Shown in pieces: positions 35,901 to 46,469 of a stretch of 64,000 bases of DNA. The notes beneath the pieces were generated by a model. That model did no database searches and had not been told where the DNA came from. It saw only the letters and a program-made list of their open reading frames with translations. Position 1 is the stretch's first letter; every line of letters begins with the position of its first letter. This stretch comes from Selaginella moellendorffii (Eukaryota; Streptophyta; Lycopodiopsida; Selaginellales; Selaginellaceae), in the NCBI RefSeq assembly GCF_000143415.4, contig NW_003314319.1, forward strand, positions 68,954-132,953, in the 5' to 3' direction. The position numbers and the translations under genes were made by a program.

Positions 35901-36250
35901 GTAAGGCAGTTAAATTTATTGGTACCGTCTCCAAGTAGAAGCAAGGTAAAATAAACTTGGCTCAAACACTTGAGTGTGAGATTCTCTCCACAAAGTACAT
36001 CACTGCGCTTGCAAAGGAGTACATAGTCAAAACAAAAGGTGGAGAGTACACAATTGCCATTCACAATTTTCCTTCTTGCACATGTTCAGACTTTACGAAG
36101 CACGAGGAACATGGGAAGGCATATGCTCCTTGCAAGCATATGTACTACATCTTCATCAACATCTTACACTAGGATCCTAAAGTGGATATTCATATACACC
36201 AAGCAAGTCTTACTATTGCTGAGTTGCAGAAAACTTTTGGAGCTAATTAG
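32916..36250 (+). pseudogene. MULE-type transposase with SWIM zinc finger
   Basis: Exons are about 32916-33960, 34080-34391, 34441-34912 and 34972-36250, with GT..AG introns. The N-terminal part has a Cys/His cluster (VGFKCRFCKNAPLRRAIC). The middle has NFRGFMVDGAGANWNGVRAVF (about 34560-34620), in the position of the second catalytic Asp of MULE transposases, followed by CEFHWAQ. The C-terminus has CTCSDF..APCKHMYYI (36078-36150), a CxC-xn-CxH SWIM finger typical of MULE/FAR1 proteins. Stops at about 33849, 35032, 35221, 35422 and 36170 and a frameshift near 35830 make it non-functional. Confidence 0.75.
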
Positions 36251-36341
36251 ATTTCTCCAACACTATCGATGTTTATTCTCTATCAATAAAACTTATTATA
36301 CTTTATATAATTAATAAAAATGTGCTTTTTGATTTCACTTT

Positions 36342-36738
36342 TCATTTTATATGCTTCTGAGTGTTCTTTTCGCAATACTGCCCATAGTACTCGTGTGTCT
36401 CCATTTCTGTCTTTACCATCTCAAAAAAGATTTCATGGTAGTCTTTCGGGTGCGTGATATTGCAGTGTGTTGCGAGAGCATATATACCATCATATTGATC
36501 ATTGTCATTATTTCCATCAGACGCTAGAAAACATATGGGGCATTTCTTAAAAGTGGCAGAATTGCACTCAATTAGTAAAAGGGCATTCTTTTTCACCTAA
36601 TTTGTTGCACCCTCTGTCATTGCATTTATCTCCAACTCATTATCACTATCCTCACTATCCTCTCTTTCATTCTCTTGTGTGGTTTGGTTATGTTGTGCAA
36701 TGGGATAGTTATTGCATCTCCTAGCCCTTGAACCCTGG
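36342..36738 (-). pseudogene. Zinc-finger-like MULE gene, 3' part, disrupted by element C
   Basis: Together with 46965-46912 this forms one minus-strand frame beginning at ATG 46965. Removing element C and one copy of CTGG keeps the frame in phase across the junction. It has an acidic stretch (ENEREDSEDSDNE) and then CPICF..HCNITH, a C2H2-like pattern, ending at a stop at 36342. One in-frame TAG at about 36599 precedes the finger part. Role unknown. Confidence 0.6.
36735..36738. repeat. Left 4-bp target duplication of element C
   Basis: CTGG, repeated at 46912-46915. The shared reading frame on both sides supports a 4-bp duplication. Confidence 0.65.
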
Positions 36739-36950
36739 AAGCTTTATTTCGTTAAAGTGGGATTTATTCAGTAAAATGGGACTAGGTACAAATTTTCAAG
36801 TATTTGAAAATGACGTGAAATTATATGTTTTTTGTCCAGGGGCTAGACATATCTGGGGCATGGTGACTAGCGCGGTGACTTTGTGTCCAGACTGAGTCCA
36901 TCTGGTTGTATAATAAATCTCATTGTCAAGGTGAACAAGCCGAATCTGAA
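36739..36950. repeat. Left terminal block of element C
   Basis: Inverted copy of 1754-1966 and 9049-9262. It includes the antisense copy of the last transposase exon at about 36927-36950. Confidence 0.8.
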
Positions 36951-36954
36951 GCTG

Positions 36955-37945
36955 GAGTACTTTCCTATACTCACATCCCTGAACCTATTGCTCCACAATC
37001 TACTAAATCTAGATTGGCTCAGCTTCTTGTAGCCATTACTCTGGAGTTCCCGATTCACATCTTCCAATGTGGCCCCCTTGGTATACATGGAAGGGAGAAC
37101 TCGTTGGGTGTCTCGAGTTCCATCTTCCAAGAGGCGGGTTTTATGTGGTTGCTGCTCGCTACATGTCTCGACAAACCTCTTGAAGATTGCCTCTCCATAT
37201 ACAACATGACCTCTGGTTTTGTGAGTACCGTCGTTCCCATGGACTGCCTGTTGAACCCTTTGTTCCTCGAACTCAATTTTGATTCTATAGAATGTGGTTC
37301 GAGGGACTCCATAAATGATTCTCCATGCCTTCATGCAGACCAAACCCCTCTGGAAGACCATGCCCCCCACCTGATGTTCTGAAGCATCAACAGATGACCG
37401 TAATGCCTCATACACAAAATTGCGAGCTGCCTTCCAAGACAATGTCTTGTATCTTGCTCTCTCCTCTTCAATAGCATCCCAATCAGCATGTTGACAGCAC
37501 CTCCTCTTGCAACAAGCAACTGTCGAGACCATTCGAACCTCCATCGCCATTTTCTGCCTTTTCGGTTCGTTACTCAGATCCCTTTGGCTGTGCTTTAGGA
37601 AGGTGTACTTTCTTTCCCATGAAGAGATGTTCTGTCATCAGTTGTAGTGGTGTTTGATTGTGAATCCTTCACATTCTCAAACACTAAGTGCCTCAATTTC
37701 CACCGCACAATGCTTCCAATAGTCAGACTGTTTTCTTCTGTGTCAACAACCTCTAAAATCGCAACTCCAATATCATCCCAGCCCAATTCTTGATTAGCAA
37801 CCGCATCTCTTGGATCGACAACTGTGGCTAAGCCCTCAGCTACCACCTCCCCCTCGGGGTTGTTTAGAAACACCTTTGCCTGAATCCATGTAGCACGGTT
37901 CTTAAGATCCACGGAGGGAACATGCATCGTACTTGCGGAGGCCAT
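36955..37945 (-). pseudogene. N-terminal half of DUF7869-type transposase (C)
   Basis: Near-identical to 8055-9046, with the same Cys-rich CCKRRCCQH site and the same truncation after KYSSF. A 1-nt deletion in an A run near 37610 shifts the frame after about 115 residues, so it is broken twice. ATG at 37945. Confidence 0.75.
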
Positions 37946-38026
37946 TCTGAAAGTGCAGAAAAGAAGTTAAGACCATACAAAAAATGATTGGAGAATGGCC
38001 TAAATCATAACATACCAAACAACCTC

Positions 38027-38723
38027 AATAGCATGAGGCCACATGCCATTATTCAAACATGCTATTGACACCCATGTGAAATTTCGCATTCACAAAATTG
38101 GCATGAGGCCTCATGCCATCTTGATAAACACACAACTACAGGCAGGCAAAGAAACTATTGGCAATATGCTAGTGATAAACTTGCAAGCCCCAAGATGGCA
38201 TGAGCCCTCATACCATTAGTGGTATCGTAGCGCCGCTCGCACCACCGCAACTGCTCATAGCGCCGCTCGCACAAACTGCCACTCGCATAAACTGCCGTTC
38301 GCAATGGCGCTCGCAATGCCGCAACCACTCGTAGACACATAAACCACAGCTCACAACGCCGCTTACACAAGCAGCGCTCACTGCGCTCAGTGGAACCAAG
38401 AACATGGCGCACAAAAATGATAGACCTAGGAATGAGTTCGAGAATTCAAAAATAGCACACGCTTGAACGTCATATCAAATCCTCTGACAAACCAGATCAT
38501 ATGATTCCTCTGACAAATTTCAAACTGAGTAGCTTCTAGACTTTGCTGTCGGACGTTGAACTTTGTCACATCATGTCCTTGCCTCGATCCAGCTGTGCCA
38601 TATCAGTGATTCGAACTTTGCCATGCCATGTCAGCGATCCGCGCCAAGATTATTCGCTGTGTAAAGGAATAATTATGCTGTGTATGTACATCCATTTATG
38701 GCAATATAAGGCCACACGCCATT
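38027..38723. repeat. Palindromes and GC-rich repeat upstream of transposase gene (C)
   Basis: Palindrome copies at 38027-38050, 38099-38120, 38194-38217 and a degenerate one at 38698-38723. The GC-rich array at about 38225-38400 matches 7430-7565 in B. The copy at 38099 stands where B carries the 194-bp foldback. Confidence 0.8.
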
Positions 38724-39580
38724 CAAAGAATAATGCTAGTCGAGCATTTTTTGGTGCATTTTTGGGTTCAAAATTGCATGAGCCCACACGCTATAATGTA
38801 CCAAAAATAGAAACAGCTTTATTTACTTGGGAATTTAAGTGGTTGAGGCATTTTTAAACTTACAAACACATGCCCTACTTACATTCCTTTGGTTGCTTAA
38901 AATTCAAAAATATTATAAACCTTTCTTTTTGCATTTTCAATGTTTTCAATTATGGTTTTTGATTTTCGCAGGACCAACCTAGTAATCTATTTGCATCCCG
39001 TCATGTTTATAGCTAGCTTTCGTTTATCCCCTTCGCTAGCCTGAGATACATCTGCTCGGCATCTGCCTTTTACAGCATTTGCCCAGAAAGGGCATCTTTC
39101 TTCACGCAGCATTTGCCACATATTTAGGGAGGGTTTAGGGTTTAGCAATTCAGTAGCTTGATAAACATGCAAATACAGAACTTGATGCAAAATCCTTTGA
39201 TATGTCACAATGCCCCTAGGACCATAAACACATTTCAATAGAGAGAGTCCTTTCATTTCATAACTCCTTACGTAGATCTTGGTGAAACCAGCGTTAGTGA
39301 AGTTAGTTTCTTGTGATCCCGCATCTGATTATGATGTCCCTTTGCAGTGTCGATGGAAAGGTCAATGCACACCAAACTGTAGAATCTTGGAGCAAAATAA
39401 CAGTTGGATCTATGGCAAATGCCCCTGAAACATTGTAAGGCTCGTGTGGTTTCATGTGGTGTCTGATCGAGATGCTTCTTTGCAAGGTCATCAAGAAGGA
39501 CATTGTATACCATTCTTTATTTAGCTGAACATCTGGCATTTTTGGAAATACAAGATGCTTTGGAATATCCAATCATGCAT
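38724..39580. other. Divergent promoter region, no gene
   Basis: Single-copy counterpart of the duplicated region in B. It includes two imperfect CCCTAAA units (39125-39147 on the minus strand). No supported gene. Confidence 0.5.
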
Positions 39581-39582
39581 GG

Positions 39583-39590
39583 TATAAATA
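39583..39590 (+). promoter_or_regulatory. TATA box for gene 2 (C)
   Basis: TATAAATA about 600 bp before ATG 40178, conserved with 5366-5373 in B. Confidence 0.5.
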
Positions 39591-40204
39591 TAGCGAGGGT
39601 ATTAAATGATATCCCAATCATGATCTTTCTTTTGGATTTTGCGTGCATGCAGTCCGAGGAATGATGACGTTGCGGATTTCTTTTGGATTTCACGTGCATG
39701 CATGCGTGCGGCGATCCAGAAATTAATGGTGGCGCCCAAGTCCGAGGAATGATGACGTTGCGGGATTACCAACCGTCGTGACATTTCGCACATGTGAGGT
39801 TAGGTTTTGCATTTTGCTTCGTACTCGCGCTCGCATCGCGCTCCCACTCGCGATCACGCTCAGATTCGTGCTCATCTACCTTCTCTACAGGTTTCTCGTG
39901 TGCATCGGCGTCCACTCGCGCTTGCATCACACTCGCGCTTGCATCGCGCTCGTGTGCATCGGCGTCCACTTCAAGACACACTCAGTTTGTAACTTTGCCG
40001 CCAACTCCGCCGCCCACTCCGCCACCCACACGCAGCCCACTTGGCGTCCCGGGAAATTTCAGTGCCACTCTCCAACTGTAAGTGGCAGAGTAGCCTTGCT
40101 GCTACGATCTGCTGCACACACAGTGCACATTCGCCAGCGAGTCCGGCCTCGATTGTCACACCTCCATTCGGCTTCAAATGGTAAGTTTTTTAGGCCAAGT
40201 AGAA

Positions 40205-40365
40205 AATGGCATGAGGCCACATGCCATTCAGTAGCAACATTGGCATGCACCGATTGGGCTCTCGAGTGCAGTCCGGTTACAGATAGCGTGTAGCCTCACG
40301 CCATCTTAGGATGCAGCCTCAAGACATCTGATGCAGTGGTGAATGGCGTGTGGCCTCATGTTATT
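40205..40365. repeat. Three element palindromes in intron 1 of gene 2 (C)
   Basis: Copies at 40205-40228, 40282-40305 and 40342-40365, matching 4584-4743 in B. Confidence 0.85.
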
Positions 40366-41597
40366 TCCAGCTGCTAGCTTTTCATCTGTCAGCTCTAATT
40401 GTTGTGCATTTCTGAACAGGCGAGGAATTGCGTTCTTCTTCCAGCCACTGTCAATGTGGATGCAGAGAAGGGGGAGGAGCTCACCAGTTGGACTTTCGGG
40501 ATGGAAGGCGAGGATCTGAGGCTGTACAACACAGATGGTGGGAGAAAAGAATGCATGGGGATCCTCATCCAAGTGACAAACACTCCATGCAGTTCCATGC
40601 AAGAATATGGACTGGCACTTGTGGTAGAGACAGCGTCCGCCTTCAAGATCCACCTTGCACATCCTAGCGGCTTCCCGGAGGGGGCAGCGGCTATGAGGAA
40701 TTCCTAGAAGGAGCTAGGGAGAGGTTGTCCAGGAGGCCCACAATTTCAAAGACGCTGCGGGTCTATGAAGATCACATGGAATCCACGGACCTCACCTACG
40801 GCGATGTTCAAAAACTATATTCCAACATTGAGCCATTGAGAGTGACTCCAGTTCGCGAAGCGAAGGGGAAGGGGGTCGATCTGGAAACTACCCCGAAGCA
40901 GAAAAGGGTGGTCAAGCTCAAGCCGACATCCGACTCTCCTGCTCCAAAAAAGAAGCTACTCGGTGATGCCATTGCCTCGGGTTCGAACACTACACCCACC
41001 AAAAAGAAGAGCAGCAAAGAGCAGAAAGAGCAAGAAGAGGCAGCAAAAATCGTCGCAGATAATAGTACTTGTTACTATTCCAACAAAGTATATACAATCG
41101 ACGTGAGCCACATCGACATCCAAAGCAAATAAAACCACAGGCTAGTATCTGATGAGTGGGTGGAGAAACTGAAGCAGAAGATGCTGGCAAGTCCAGTAAC
41201 ACCCGACATCGCAGACGTGATCCCCTACTACCGAACAATGAAGGGCGAGACGAAGTTTCCAGACTTGATCAATAGGAAGGTGTTGGACGATCAGAACATC
41301 CGGTTCTATGCCGTCTCCGGGCAGCATTCTAGCTTGGCGATGCAAGAGATAGTTGTGGATATTATGGTTGGTGAGGAGGTGAAGAAAGTCTTCAAGACAA
41401 GAGTTGTCCGCCTGATAAAAGGCAACTCGCCCCTCCGATCTATTATATACATCTCCCACGCGCAGAATGTCAAGCAAGAAACGTGCTACAAATCGGGTCT
41501 GCACGAGACATTGGCACGAACACGAAAGCTTTGGGTTCAACTGAAGAAGCCACAAAAACCAGGACAAGGACGTGCACTAGCAACTAGCGCCTGGCAG

Positions 41598-41651
41598 GTA
41601 AGCCTCGTTGCATGTGGCATAGCATGTGGCCTCACGCCATTTCCATTGCAG
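41598..41651 (+). other. Palindrome-bearing micro-intron of gene 2 (C)
   Basis: 54 bp, donor GTAAGCC, acceptor ATTGCAG. Palindrome at 41618-41641, ten bases before the 3' splice site. Confidence 0.8.
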
Positions 41652-42975
41652 GAATTCTCGAGTCTTCTCTCGAAAACACTGGGGGTCAATGACACACTCA
41701 GCATCCATAACATTCTACTCGCGACAAAAGTTGTTTTTGACAAATGGGTAGATGTGTTGAGGAGGTACCATGACGGGGAGTTGCTAAACTCAATGGGTGT
41801 GGAGGACGGCCGGAAGCCCAATGATTTGAAGCTCAACGCCTTGGGTTTCTCGCGGTCTCTAGATGACGACGACCTTCTGACAGTGGCTAATGCTCTTCTA
41901 TGTGGTGAGGTAGTCTTCAACAAGACCAAAATGACTCCCGGCCATATTGTGACATACGAGGACTTGTGCACGACCCTGAGAGCTCGTGCGCTATTGAAGG
42001 ATTGGATCTTCGAGCAAGTGGCTGTGGAGAGGGTGAGCATCGACACCACGCAAGAGATGATGGAAGAGCTGGAGTTGTCAAATGAAGACATCAACGAGTA
42101 CGTGAAGGGGGCCCCCAAGTTCATCGATCTGCTGCGGGATGCCACGAAAAGTAAAGCTAAGAAGTTGGATCAGTATCCAAATTTCATTAAAAGGGATGTC
42201 GACCGCCGGCTTCAGAAACAGCTCGACCCCGCAGCAGAGGCCTATCGAGAACCTTACCGGGTATACGTGAATTCGGATGAGGATCAAAGGTGGAGGAGCA
42301 TCATTTCTCGCGGAGATGAGCAGGTCAAGAACATCTTTTGTGTGATGGACTTCACAAACGAGGAGATCACTCATGCAGACGAAGTCAACTCCATCATTGA
42401 CTTAATGGTGGGACTTGCAGAGGTGGAATCTTCAGTCCACTATATGATCTACGACTCCGAATCCTATCACAAGTTCTGGAAGGCCTTGAACGAGGTGAAG
42501 ACTCGGTTGAAAGGCAAGGAGATGCGGGAGATCCATGTGATAATAGCTAAGAAGAAGATACCGATGAATGTCCGCATCTTCACACTCGCCCTTGTTATTG
42601 GTCCTGCAGCAGAGTGGGACTGGAGTGACTTCCCAGCTTCGTTCGACAAGGCCGATCGAATTGATCTGAGGGAAGTCAATTTACCCGTGCCTGAGGAACT
42701 GAAGACGGCTATGGAGCTTTCGAATCCATAGAAAGCTCTAGGTGCAGCATGGGAAATGCTCAACTGGGTCTTCAACGCAATAGCGGGTGGGTCACCTGCT
42801 TCCGACTCCAAGGGCAAATGCGTTGTCGAGTACAACTGCGGCGGACTATTCTTTCGAGCCGCACTACTCAAGGGTGTCCCGTGTGTTGCAGTGACAAACT
42901 CCATTGAAGAGGTGACTTCAATGGAGCATATAATTACAGTTGCCAAAGAAAAACAGTATCTTCTCTACGAACCTA

Positions 42976-43025
42976 GTGAGTACGCACTTTAAGTTTAAAT
43001 GTTATCTCACAAGCTCTGTATGCAG
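42976..43025 (+). other. Intron without palindrome
   Basis: GTGAGTACG..TATGCAG, 50 bp. This donor is exactly where element A interrupts gene 2 in B. Confidence 0.7.
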
Positions 43026-43112
43026 GAGCATGGCCACCCCCAGATGCTGAAACGGCGTTAACAGCTACTGTTGAAGATACCCATGTTGGGCCGAGCTCAC
43101 AACCTGCACAAG

Positions 43113-44174
43113 GTAAGGTCACGTGAGGCCTCACGCCATTTTGATTATAGATCGTTGTGAATATTCAGACACGAGGACTGAAAAGTGCACTGGTGGCGCG
43201 TCGAAGAAGGACAAACAGACAAGCAATAGGAAAAAAGGAGGTACAAATTATATTTGCAATGGCGTGTGGTCTCATGCCATTCCTTGCAGGAGACACTTCT
43301 TCAAAGGCAAAACAGGCAAGCACCAGCCAAGTACAACGGACGAGAGGTACCAATCATTTTTGTTATACGTGAATTCTCATGCCATTGCTTCTTGCAGCTC
43401 AAATTACAAAGAGACTAGGGCAAGCAGCGCAGACCTCATGACAAGAACCTGAAGGTTTGATGGCGTGTGGCCCCATGCAATTAACTAATGTTCTTGCAGA
43501 TCGCGTCGAGGAAATCGAACGGAACAACGTGCCTCCAGTGGAGGAGGGGGAGGCCTCGGAGAGTGATAAGGAGAGTTCCGAAACAGGTACGATCATGACA
43601 TATGGCCCCATGCACTTATCTAAGTTTGTATTTCAGGGGAACGAGTTGAACCAATGGAAAACTTTATGAAAGGTAACTTAAAAATATTATGGGATGTTGC
43701 ATGTGTTGATGCAATAATATACAGTTCAAGTGCCAAGGAGACGTCGTGAACCTCGAATTAGGCTACCTGCAAAACAGCTTTTAGACGCTATAGACAAAGA
43801 GATGGACAACTGACCAGGGCAGAGGAGGAAGGGTAAAAGCATTTGTGTGCTTATCGCGTATGTCCTCATGCTATTTCTGTAGAACAGGCGCATAAGAAAC
43901 GAAAGCGAAAGGGAATTGAGGAGCAGGCACCTGAGGATGCGGAAGGCATGACAGAGCCTCCAAGGACGGGAAGTAAAGCGTCATGGTTATTGCGTGGGTC
44001 CTCATGCCATTTCTTGCAGATCAAGCTCAAACTGACAGTGGTCATAAAAAGCGAAAGCACGTTGGACAGTCGTCGGGATCAGAGGCGTTTGATTCGAAAA
44101 GGAAGAAGGGCAACAAAAAGATGATAGGTAATGCCTCATGGTTATGGCGTGTGTGCTCATGCCATTCATTGCAG
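43113..44174 (+). repeat. Series of micro-introns cored by the element palindrome
   Basis: GT..AG introns (palindrome in brackets): 43113-43150 (43119-43140), 43241-43289 (43258-43281), 43347-43397 (half, 43366-43386), 43455-43499 (43459-43482), 43587-43636 (degenerate, 43594-43617), 43833-43882 (43851-43875), 43973-44019 (43987-44011), 44128-44174 (44142-44166). The intron at 43673-43724 has only traces. Lengths are 38-52 bp. The palindrome usually occupies the 3' half and ends 8-18 bp before the AG. The exons between are 40-110 bp and charged. Confidence 0.8.
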
Positions 44175-44710
44175 ATCAAGGGCTGAGTGAAAGCAGCCAG
44201 TCACCACCTCCTGACTCAGATTCCTATGGCGGACTCCCCTTCCCCAATCTCAATGGAGAGGTACAATGGATGAGGGATGCTTTTCAAGTCAGGGCCACGT
44301 TTTTCTCATCTCGTCGTCTTCGAAGGGTGCAAGAACGTGCAGAAACCATGTTAAGACAGTCGGGTGAGGATACGATCCTAGGTCACTCACTAAAACAGGC
44401 TATGGATGTCTTGTATTTTGAGATGGAGACTCGGCCAGATGATTTTCCCAAGATGGTCCTGGAAGAACAAGCCATCCAGTCTGAGCAGCCTATGGAAGAA
44501 ATGCAGGAGGGGGATGAGGAGCCAGAGAAAGATAATGAGCAGGAAGAGCAGAAGGACAAAGAGGAGGACGAAGAAGAGGAGGACGAAGAGGACTTGGATG
44601 GTCCTCACAATGGTGAAGATCACAATAACGACGACAACGATGATGACGACAATGGCCAGCCTGAGGTGGCCAAAGAGCAGCGGAGGAAGGTCATACAAGA
44701 CAAACCATTA

Positions 44711-44990
44711 GGTAAATAATAGTACATCCATTCCTAACCTTTTACCATTTCTAACATTGTCCATATAGGTCGCAGAGCAAATGGTAAGTAGAGATTATTC
44801 AGTTGAATTAAGATACAAACTCTAGCCTTTAGTGTCGAGGAAGGATAGTGCCAAGCAAGGGTCGAAACGTATGTCCAATCCTTCAGAATCAGCAGTGCGC
44901 CCAAGTGATATCGGTCCTAGTTCCTCAATAGCAATTGATGGTAAATACAGTATAGTCGATTCAATGTGCTAATGAGTTTGTTTTTAGTAG
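44711..44990 (+). other. Further short introns without palindrome
   Basis: Candidate GT..AG introns at about 44711-44769, 44784-44830 and 44941-44988. They are AT-rich, about 47-59 bp, with no palindrome, so the motif is not an obligatory part of introns here. Confidence 0.5.
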
Positions 44991-45363
44991 CACGGGAGGA
45001 TACCATCTCAATCGAAGGGAGATATTTGGACATGCATATGGATCCGCCAGTGGACTCCACTTGCCTGCAAGAGTCATCAGAGCTGGTGGAGGCTACTATC
45101 CATATCAACGCCAAGCAAGCTGACCACGCTCCACTTGATGCTGCCCATACCACTGAGTCAATCTTGTCCACGTATCCAACTGACGGTGACCAGGTGCCAT
45201 TGGACCCGCATGAGGCCGCCCCAGCTGCCGAGCCGGTCGTATCCTCATTTCCAACAGACTCAACGTGTGCCCAATCGTCTGACTACGCACCGTTGGAACC
45301 TCCCTACACCGCCCCTGCTACCTGTTCGGTCATGTCCACTTTGCCAACAGAGGCACCAGCTGA

Positions 45364-45462
45364 AATGGCGTGTGATCACACGCCATCGGAACCACCCCAT
45401 ACCACTGTTGAGCCAATTGTACCAGAGTCTACAGCTGAAATGGCATGTGCCCACACGCCATC
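45364..45462 (+). repeat. Two palindromes inside a coding exon
   Basis: 45364-45387 and 45439-45462, each with half-sites AATGGCRTG and CACGCCATC. Both are translated in the same frame as Glu-Met-Ala-Cys-x-His-Thr-Pro-Ser. The frame stays open through them. Confidence 0.8.
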
Positions 45463-45609
45463 GGATGCGATTGACCCCACATTGCAGAGGAGAGTATTTT
45501 TGCCCTTCATGTTTCCTCGACCAAAACCCTCTCAACGACCATCAGGAGCACCATTCGCTAATATTGTAAATGGTAAAATTGACTTGTACCATTTTTTATG
45601 CTGATGCAT

Positions 45610-46469
45610 TTCATTTCAGAGTCACGGCGAAGGTACTGTATCGTTTTTTATCTGAACGGTGTCCTTTTCTCCCATGAGCGTGGCTCGTCCTCAAATGTCA
45701 CTGCACCCTCCAAAGCCTGCGATCGCAAGTTGGTCAAAAGAGACAGATTCACATTAATCACACAGGAGAAACTGCGGGATCTAATAATGATCATGCGACA
45801 CTTAAAACAGAGGGCCGGGTTCAATTTGCAATTGGGAGTTTGGACATCCATGATGCGCCACAATGCATTAACGTTGCTACAGATGATGCACGATCAGACG
45901 CGAGTAATATTACCATTTGACTTTCTCCTAACGCAGGAGGATTGCTTGACTATAGTCCATGTGAGGGGTAGCAAGCCCATCTTCGTCAAGCCAGAGGCTG
46001 TAGTGATGAACCGGACTGCTAGGTCAAGTGAAATCCTCATCATCGATGACTTGCCGATTAAAACTACAGCGAACACGCACACATATGCTCTTGCAGTATG
46101 GAAACTAGGGAGAAGAAACCATATGTTCTGGGGGACCTTGCAAAACGGCTTGGAGCGATGGTGATAGAGAACCGGCCAGTCCAGGAGGTGGCTGCAGAAA
46201 TCAACCAAATGGCAGATGGAACGGTATATCAGAAGCCATTTGATCGGACAGACACCAGTCATCATTTATGGCATGTATATTGTCTAGCCAAGCACTATCC
46301 GCATCTCCATAATCTGCTCAACCGGATGGGTTCTTCGACCATTGAACATGAGCGTGGACATATTAGAGAAGAGATGGCATTACTATTGGGTTTAAATCCT
46401 GATAGTGTGGAGAGTGATGAAATTCCAAGATTATTGTATAGGCGTTGGAGGCAAAAAATAACAGTCTGA
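45610..46469 (+). other. FCP1/HAD-like C-terminal domain of gene 2
   Basis: FYLNGVLFSHE recalls the DLNGVL nucleotide-binding start of FCP1/NIF-type phosphatases, but the first Asp is replaced. LGVWTSMMRHNALTLL resembles the VGVWTS motif, DFLLTQEDC the region after it, and EILIIDDLPIKT the C-terminal Asp-Asp motif. Then comes YVLGDLAKRLGAM, in a frame reached after about 46090 by an intron or frameshift. Loss of the catalytic Asp suggests a non-catalytic or decayed domain. Possibly a captured host gene fragment. Confidence 0.45.

Larger units (their letters stand above)
40178..46469 (+). pseudogene. Element gene 2: ParB-like / methyltransferase-like / FCP1-like multi-exon gene (C)
   Basis: ATG 40178-40180 abuts intron 1 (40181-40419), which holds three palindromes. 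The coding sequence resumes at 40420 (MARNCVLLP..). About 15 exons follow. Order: a domain with GEELTSWTFGMEGEDLR; a Lys-rich NLS-like region; SGQHSSLAMQ (about 41310-41345), ParB/Srx-like; a helical linker (41652-42300); a segment ending YNCGGLFFRAALLKGV (42830-42880), like a SAM motif I; many small charged exons (43026-44710), acidic and NLS-rich; a Thr/Pro-rich exon (44990-45570) with Ala-Glu-Met-Ala-Cys repeats; and an FCP1/HAD-like C-terminus (45610-46469). Defects: a 1-nt deletion in a G run near 40683, TAG at 42729 (B has GAG), TGA near 43812. B lacks the 42729 stop but has its own at 2730, so the ancestor was probably intact. Domain calls are from motifs only. Confidence 0.6.

Noticed and set aside
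39778-40293. 171-codon plus-strand frame in the leader of gene 2
   Set aside because: Runs through a GC-rich tandem repeat and across the ATG/donor and intron 1 palindromes; composition is low-complexity.
43113-44174. Regularly spaced palindromes resembling a CRISPR array
   Set aside because: Spacing varies (about 75-240 bp), copies diverge, the units lie inside GT..AG introns of a eukaryotic gene, and there are no cas genes.
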